From NCBI GenBank assembly GCA_028285005.1, contig JANQQP010000041.1:1-64000 (forward strand): a stretch of DNA of 64,000 nucleotides. The letters are read 5' to 3'. A program made the translations under genes and the position numbers. The stretch comes from Dehalococcoidia bacterium (GTDB taxonomy: Bacteria > Chloroflexota > Dehalococcoidia > Lucifugimonadales > Lucifugimonadaceae). Below are positions 60,923 to 64,000 of this stretch, piece after piece; position 1 is the first letter of the stretch, and each line of letters begins with the position of its first letter. Below the pieces are notes generated by a model. That model did no database searches and was not told the DNA's origin. It saw only the letters and a program-made list of their open reading frames with translations.

Positions 60923-61381
60923 ATGACACTCCAGCCCGGCACCGAAGCCCCAGATTTCACGCTCAACGCTCACGATGGAAACGCTGTAACTCTGTCCTCG
61001 TACAAAGGCCGACGCATCATCCTGGCCTTCCATCCGGCCAGCTTCACCGGAGGCTGAACGAACCAGGTTTCCGGCTTCCGTGCGAAGTACGACGAGATTG
61101 TTGCAGCAAATGCCGAAGTCATTGAGATCAGCGTCGACAACGCGCCTTCTCAAAAGGCCTGGGCCGAATCACTCGGCGGAATCGACTTTCCACTACTGGC
61201 AGACTTCCATCCCAAGGGTGAGGTGGCAAAGACGTACGGCGTATACAACGAAGATCGTGGCGTCGCCATGAGATCGGTCTTCCTCATCGACGAGAACGGC
61301 GTCATACGGGACTCGGAAGTCTTTCCGCAGGGCATGATCCCGAACGCCGCCGAGGTGCTGAAGAAGCTTGCAGCGATCTGA
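60923..61381 (+). CDS. AhpE-like peroxiredoxin with in-frame TGA at the peroxidatic site: probable selenoprotein
   Basis: Reading through the TGA at 61055-61057 gives one continuous 152-residue peroxiredoxin. MTLQPGTEAPDFTLNAHDGN and IILAFHPASFTGG lead to the TGA at codon 45, the place of the peroxidatic cysteine: the motif P-x3-T-x2-C reads P38-x3-T42-x2-U45. Downstream, ISVDNAPSQKAWAESLGG, FPLLADFHPKGEVAKTYGVYNE and Arg117 (AMRSVF) continue the AhpE-type fold without any frameshift to the final TGA. No cysteine is present anywhere. Selenocysteine insertion is the best explanation; a pseudogene is the alternative. It would reduce peroxides as a 1-Sec enzyme. Confidence 0.85.
61072..61091 (+). 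ncRNA. Candidate bacterial SECIS hairpin
   Basis: Starts 14 nt past the TGA. Pairs C72-G91, G73-C90, (A89 bulged), G74-T88, C75-G87, T76-A86, T77-A85, C78-G84 with a five-base loop CGTGC (61079-61083). Loop distance (about 22 nt after the TGA) and a G at the second loop position agree with known bacterial SECIS rules. The stem is short, so this is tentative. Confidence 0.5.
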
Positions 61382-61392
61382 CACGAGGCGAT

Positions 61393-61965
61393 ATGCCGGA
61401 GGACCAGCAACAACCGCGCTCGAAGCCACCGGTCGTAATCGCCGACTACAACCCGAACTGGCCGCTGCACTTCGAGAAGCTCAAAGAGCCGATCTCCAAA
61501 GTTCTCGGCCCACTGGCAATCGCAATTGAGCACGTGGGCAGCACATCGGTTCCTGGTCTGGCCGCCAAGCCCATCATCGATCTCGACATCGTCATCGCAG
61601 GCGAGAACGACATCCCTGAGGCGATACGACTGCTGGCGACCATCGGCTACACCCATGAAGGCGATCTTGGAATCACAGGCAGAGAAGCGTTCTCGACACC
61701 TCCAGACACGTACAAGCATCATCCATATCTGGTCGTCGAAGGGTATGAGCCTTTTACGCGCCACATTGCATTTCGGAATCGATTGCGACGTGACGCCGAA
61801 GCACGTGCTGAGTACGAGACGCTAAAACGGCGACTCGCACATGAGCACCGCCACGACTCGGAGAACTACTCGTATGCCAAGACCGAGTTCGTGGAGCGGG
61901 TCCTTGCGGAAGAGCTAGGCGAGAATCACCGTATAGGACCGGTTCAGCATCGCCGACCCTCGTGA
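61393..61965 (+). CDS. GrpB/UPF0157-family protein
   Basis: 190 residues. VVIADYNPNWPLHFEKLKEPI, IEHVGSTSVPGLAAKPIIDLDIVI (nucleotidyltransferase-like GS..D-x-D), YRHPYLVV-like HHPYLVVEGYE and HIAFRNRLR are diagnostic for GrpB. A nucleotidyltransferase fold of unknown substrate. It begins 11 nt after the peroxiredoxin. Confidence 0.88.
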   Translation: MPEDQQQPRSKPPVVIADYNPNWPLHFEKLKEPISKVLGPLAIAIEHVGSTSVPGLAAKPIIDLDIVIAGENDIPEAIRLLATIGYTHEGDLGITGREAFSTPPDTYKHHPYLVVEGYEPFTRHIAFRNRLRRDAEARAEYETLKRRLAHEHRHDSENYSYAKTEFVERVLAEELGENHRIGPVQHRRPS

Positions 61966-61978
61966 AACCCAGCTCTGG

Positions 61979-62989
61979 CTACCAGCGGTGCAGATTGGGC
62001 GCAAAACTCGCCTCGTAGAACTCTGCGACATGCTCGCCGGGCGGCACAACGGAGTCCAGCGCAGAATCCACCTCATCGCCCAGCTCAACCTCCAGCGCAC
62101 CGAGGTTGTCCTCCAGCTGCTCAAGAGTCCGTGGGCCCACGAGCGGCGCAGTCACACCCGGCTGATTCATCACCCACGCCAGGGACAGCTGAGAAACGGT
62201 GCATCCCTTTGCATCCGCAATCGGCCTGATCGCCTCTACGATGTCCAGCACGCCACCGCTAAACCGTCGCAGTTTGCCCGGGTCCGTCTCGTCTCCGAAA
62301 CGTGTGCCGGTAGCCTGCTGCTGCGCCTCGGCCCGAACGTACTTGCCCGTCAGTCCACCTCCCGCCAGTGGGCTCCACGGTATCTGCGCCATGCCATAAG
62401 TCCGGCACATCGGCAGATGCTCACGTTCGATCCTTCGGTCCGCCATGTTGTAAGGCGACTGGTCCGAAACAAACCTGTTCAAGCCCAGCTCTTTGGCTGC
62501 CCAGAGAGACTCCACAACCTGCCACGAGCCGAAGTTCGATGTGCCGATATAGCGGACCTTCCCAGACCGGATGAGATCGTCCATTGCCCGCAACGACTCA
62601 TCGATCGCGATGTGCCTCGATGGCCGGTGAAACTGGTACAGGTCGATGTGGTCTATCCGCAGCCGTCGCAGGCTCGCCTCACACTGCTCAATGATGTGCA
62701 AGCGTGAGTTACCAAGCGCGTTCGGGTCATCTGACATGCGTCCATTGACCTTCGTCGCCACCAACACCGAGTTGCGTTTGCCATTTCGCTTCAACGCATC
62801 GCCAACCACCACTTCACTCTCGCCAGCGTTGTAAACGTTCGCCGTATCCAGGATGTTGATCCCAGCGTCGATCGCACGATCGATGATCGTGTACGAATCC
62901 TCGGCTGAAGTCCTGCCACCGAACATCATGCAACCCAGCACCAGCGGGCTGATGTTCACACCTGTCCGACCGAACTGGACGTAGTTCAT
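61979..62989 (-). CDS. Aldo/keto reductase
   Basis: 336 residues. TIM-barrel AKR: DTANVYNAGESEVVVGDALK (catalytic Asp/Tyr), LVATKVNGR (Lys), IDLYQFHRPS (His), and SLAWVMNQPGVTAPLVGPRTLEQLEDNL. NADPH-dependent reduction of aldehydes or ketones; no specific substrate. Convergent with the GrpB-like gene. Confidence 0.9.
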   Translation of the reverse strand: MNYVQFGRTGVNISPLVLGCMMFGGRTSAEDSYTIIDRAIDAGINILDTANVYNAGESEVVVGDALKRNGKRNSVLVATKVNGRMSDDPNALGNSRLHIIEQCEASLRRLRIDHIDLYQFHRPSRHIAIDESLRAMDDLIRSGKVRYIGTSNFGSWQVVESLWAAKELGLNRFVSDQSPYNMADRRIEREHLPMCRTYGMAQIPWSPLAGGGLTGKYVRAEAQQQATGTRFGDETDPGKLRRFSGGVLDIVEAIRPIADAKGCTVSQLSLAWVMNQPGVTAPLVGPRTLEQLEDNLGALEVELGDEVDSALDSVVPPGEHVAEFYEASFAPNLHRW

Positions 62990-63169
62990 CTATCACTCCG
63001 AAGTCCGCTAACTCGCTGCCGCAACAACATGCTCGAAATCTTACCGAAGCCCTGTGATCAGATGTGGCTTATCAGGCTTGATGTCGTTTAGAGCCGATGC
63101 AGTCATCCCTGCATCAAGCTGGGTGATCGCTCCTACGTAAGTCGCAGGTAAATGCACCAAGGTACGCAG

Positions 63170-63931
63170 ATGAGACATCGCCTCAGGTACTCGGCAATAC
63201 CACTCGTCCTGCTACTGCTGCTGACTTCATGCGCAGATCCTGTCGGCGCGATTACAGGCACACCGACCGCTGACAAGGTGCTCTTGAACGCCAGGCGAGT
63301 GGCAAGGGATCTCGACTCCTACCGCGCCAGCTTCACGGTCAACGAAACAACGCACTATCCACAGAGTCCGCACCTCGATTTCACCGAATCGACGGTCGGC
63401 AGCGTTGGGATGGAGAACAGGCAGCAGTTCCACCTGGTGCCGGAGCCAGGACTAGAAGTAATCCTCTCAGACGACAACGTCTACTCAAGGCTGGATGAGG
63501 GCGGATGGACGGTAGCGCCTGTAGGTTTCGATGAAGACGATCTCTTCCCACATGAATTCTCATCGCTTCCACCGGGCCATCCCGAGCCTCTGCTCAATCG
63601 GCGCAACTTTGGCGCGACCTCACTGAGCGACATAGTGACTCTCGATGGCAAACTCGTCTACATCGTCAGTGGACTCGTTCCGGCGCCTCTGCTTGGAACT
63701 GGGACCGCGCCGCACGTGCTTTCCGACACCGCCCGGATCTACATCGACTCAACGACATTCCATGTGGTCCGTGTCGAGATAGACCACAACGTCCGCGATA
63801 GTCTGCGTGAGGACTCCGGATACCAGGTCATTCCCGGAGTAGTCGAAATTCAGACCACTGAGGTCTACGAATACAGGGATCACAACTCGCCGGTCGAGAT
63901 CAGCGTGCCGGAAGTTCCTGCCGAGCGTTAA
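63170..63931 (+). CDS. Lipoprotein, LppX/LprG-like
   Basis: 253 residues from ATG 63170, chosen for the AAGG site and because an earlier ATG at 63152 only adds six residues. Lipobox LLLLTSC at residues about 15-21, so it is anchored by lipidation. The mature part (VLLNARRVARDLDSYRASFTVNETTHYP ... IYIDSTTFHVVRVEIDHNV) resembles LppX/LprAFG-type lipid-binding lipoproteins of Gram-positive and Chloroflexota envelopes. Function unproven. Confidence 0.7.
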   Translation: MRHRLRYSAIPLVLLLLLTSCADPVGAITGTPTADKVLLNARRVARDLDSYRASFTVNETTHYPQSPHLDFTESTVGSVGMENRQQFHLVPEPGLEVILSDDNVYSRLDEGGWTVAPVGFDEDDLFPHEFSSLPPGHPEPLLNRRNFGATSLSDIVTLDGKLVYIVSGLVPAPLLGTGTAPHVLSDTARIYIDSTTFHVVRVEIDHNVRDSLREDSGYQVIPGVVEIQTTEVYEYRDHNSPVEISVPEVPAER

Positions 63932-64000
63932 CCAGCGCCCATCGAAAATGCCTGCGGCCTGGTTCGGCCCACGGTAAACTGTCCACCCGATTCAACCCGC

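Noticed and set aside
60829-61125. 98-codon (+) frame overlapping the peroxiredoxin
   Set aside because: Different frame from the peroxiredoxin, and its translation has no family features; it arises because the TGA breaks the true frame.
60923-61381. TGA reassigned to another amino acid genome-wide
   Set aside because: Many genes here end in TGA at the expected C-terminus (for example 1472, 13402, 53465 region), so the code is standard.

Overview
The window is about 64 kb of high-GC bacterial chromosome with densely packed genes, short intergenic gaps and frequent GTG/TTG starts. The gene content fits a free-living, aerobic Chloroflexota of the Dehalococcoidia/SAR202 type. It combines several MFS exporters, two enolase-superfamily sugar-acid dehydratases, an MlrC-type M81 protein, a YjhG-type dehydratase, amidohydrolases, a formylglycine-generating enzyme, and a complete glycine cleavage system with split GcvP. 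That placement is an inference from gene content, because no rRNA lies in the window. I saw no insertion sequence, prophage or CRISPR array.

Layout. 1-93 is the tail of a GlmS-like gene. 156-6723 (+) holds two overlapping MFS exporters, a formylglycine-generating enzyme, a methyltransferase, a third MFS carrier and a two-domain SnoaL-like protein. 6.7-10.0 kb carries nudC, two small proteins and a Gfo/Idh/MocA oxidoreductase, with unusual TA-rich repeats just after three stop codons. 10.0-11.6 kb (-) is an SDR plus a methyltransferase. 11.75-18.2 kb (+) runs from a GatC-like small protein and amidase through a GNAT, a Ca2+/Na+ antiporter and an enolase-family protein to an MlrC protein. 18.2-24.1 kb (-) holds rsgA, a secreted acidic protein, a DgoD-like dehydratase and a fused OtsAB. 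24.3-28.3 kb (+) has a GH15 hydrolase and a YjhG-type dehydratase. 28.4-34.4 kb (-) has a K+ channel, a zinc ribbon, an amidohydrolase/cupin/MBL operon, a PPOX protein, a double-receiver regulator and tRNA-Asp. 34.5-38.0 kb (-) is a copper operon (csoR-copA-YHS-glutaredoxin).

38.1-46.9 kb is rpoB-rpoC with a promoter, a terminator-like leader hairpin and a strong final terminator. It is followed by an ArsR/SRPBCC pair, tRNA-Val, thrS, gltA, a P-loop kinase, a MidA-like methyltransferase and a three-domain RidA protein (-). The gcvT-H-P1-P2 operon, an Erm-like rRNA methyltransferase, an amidohydrolase, a peroxiredoxin, a GrpB-like protein, an aldo/keto reductase (-) and a lipoprotein close the window.

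The most striking item is at 60923-61381. It is an AhpE-like peroxiredoxin whose peroxidatic cysteine position is an in-frame TGA, followed at a suitable distance by a bSECIS-like hairpin, so it is probably a selenoprotein that ordinary gene calling misses. Other points of interest are the TA-rich repeat cluster (6.2-10.0 kb), an out-of-frame leader ORF with a strong ribosome site overlapping the Erm-like gene, a triple RidA fusion, the 88-residue acidic RpoB tail, and a CsoR operator laid over the csoR -10 box.
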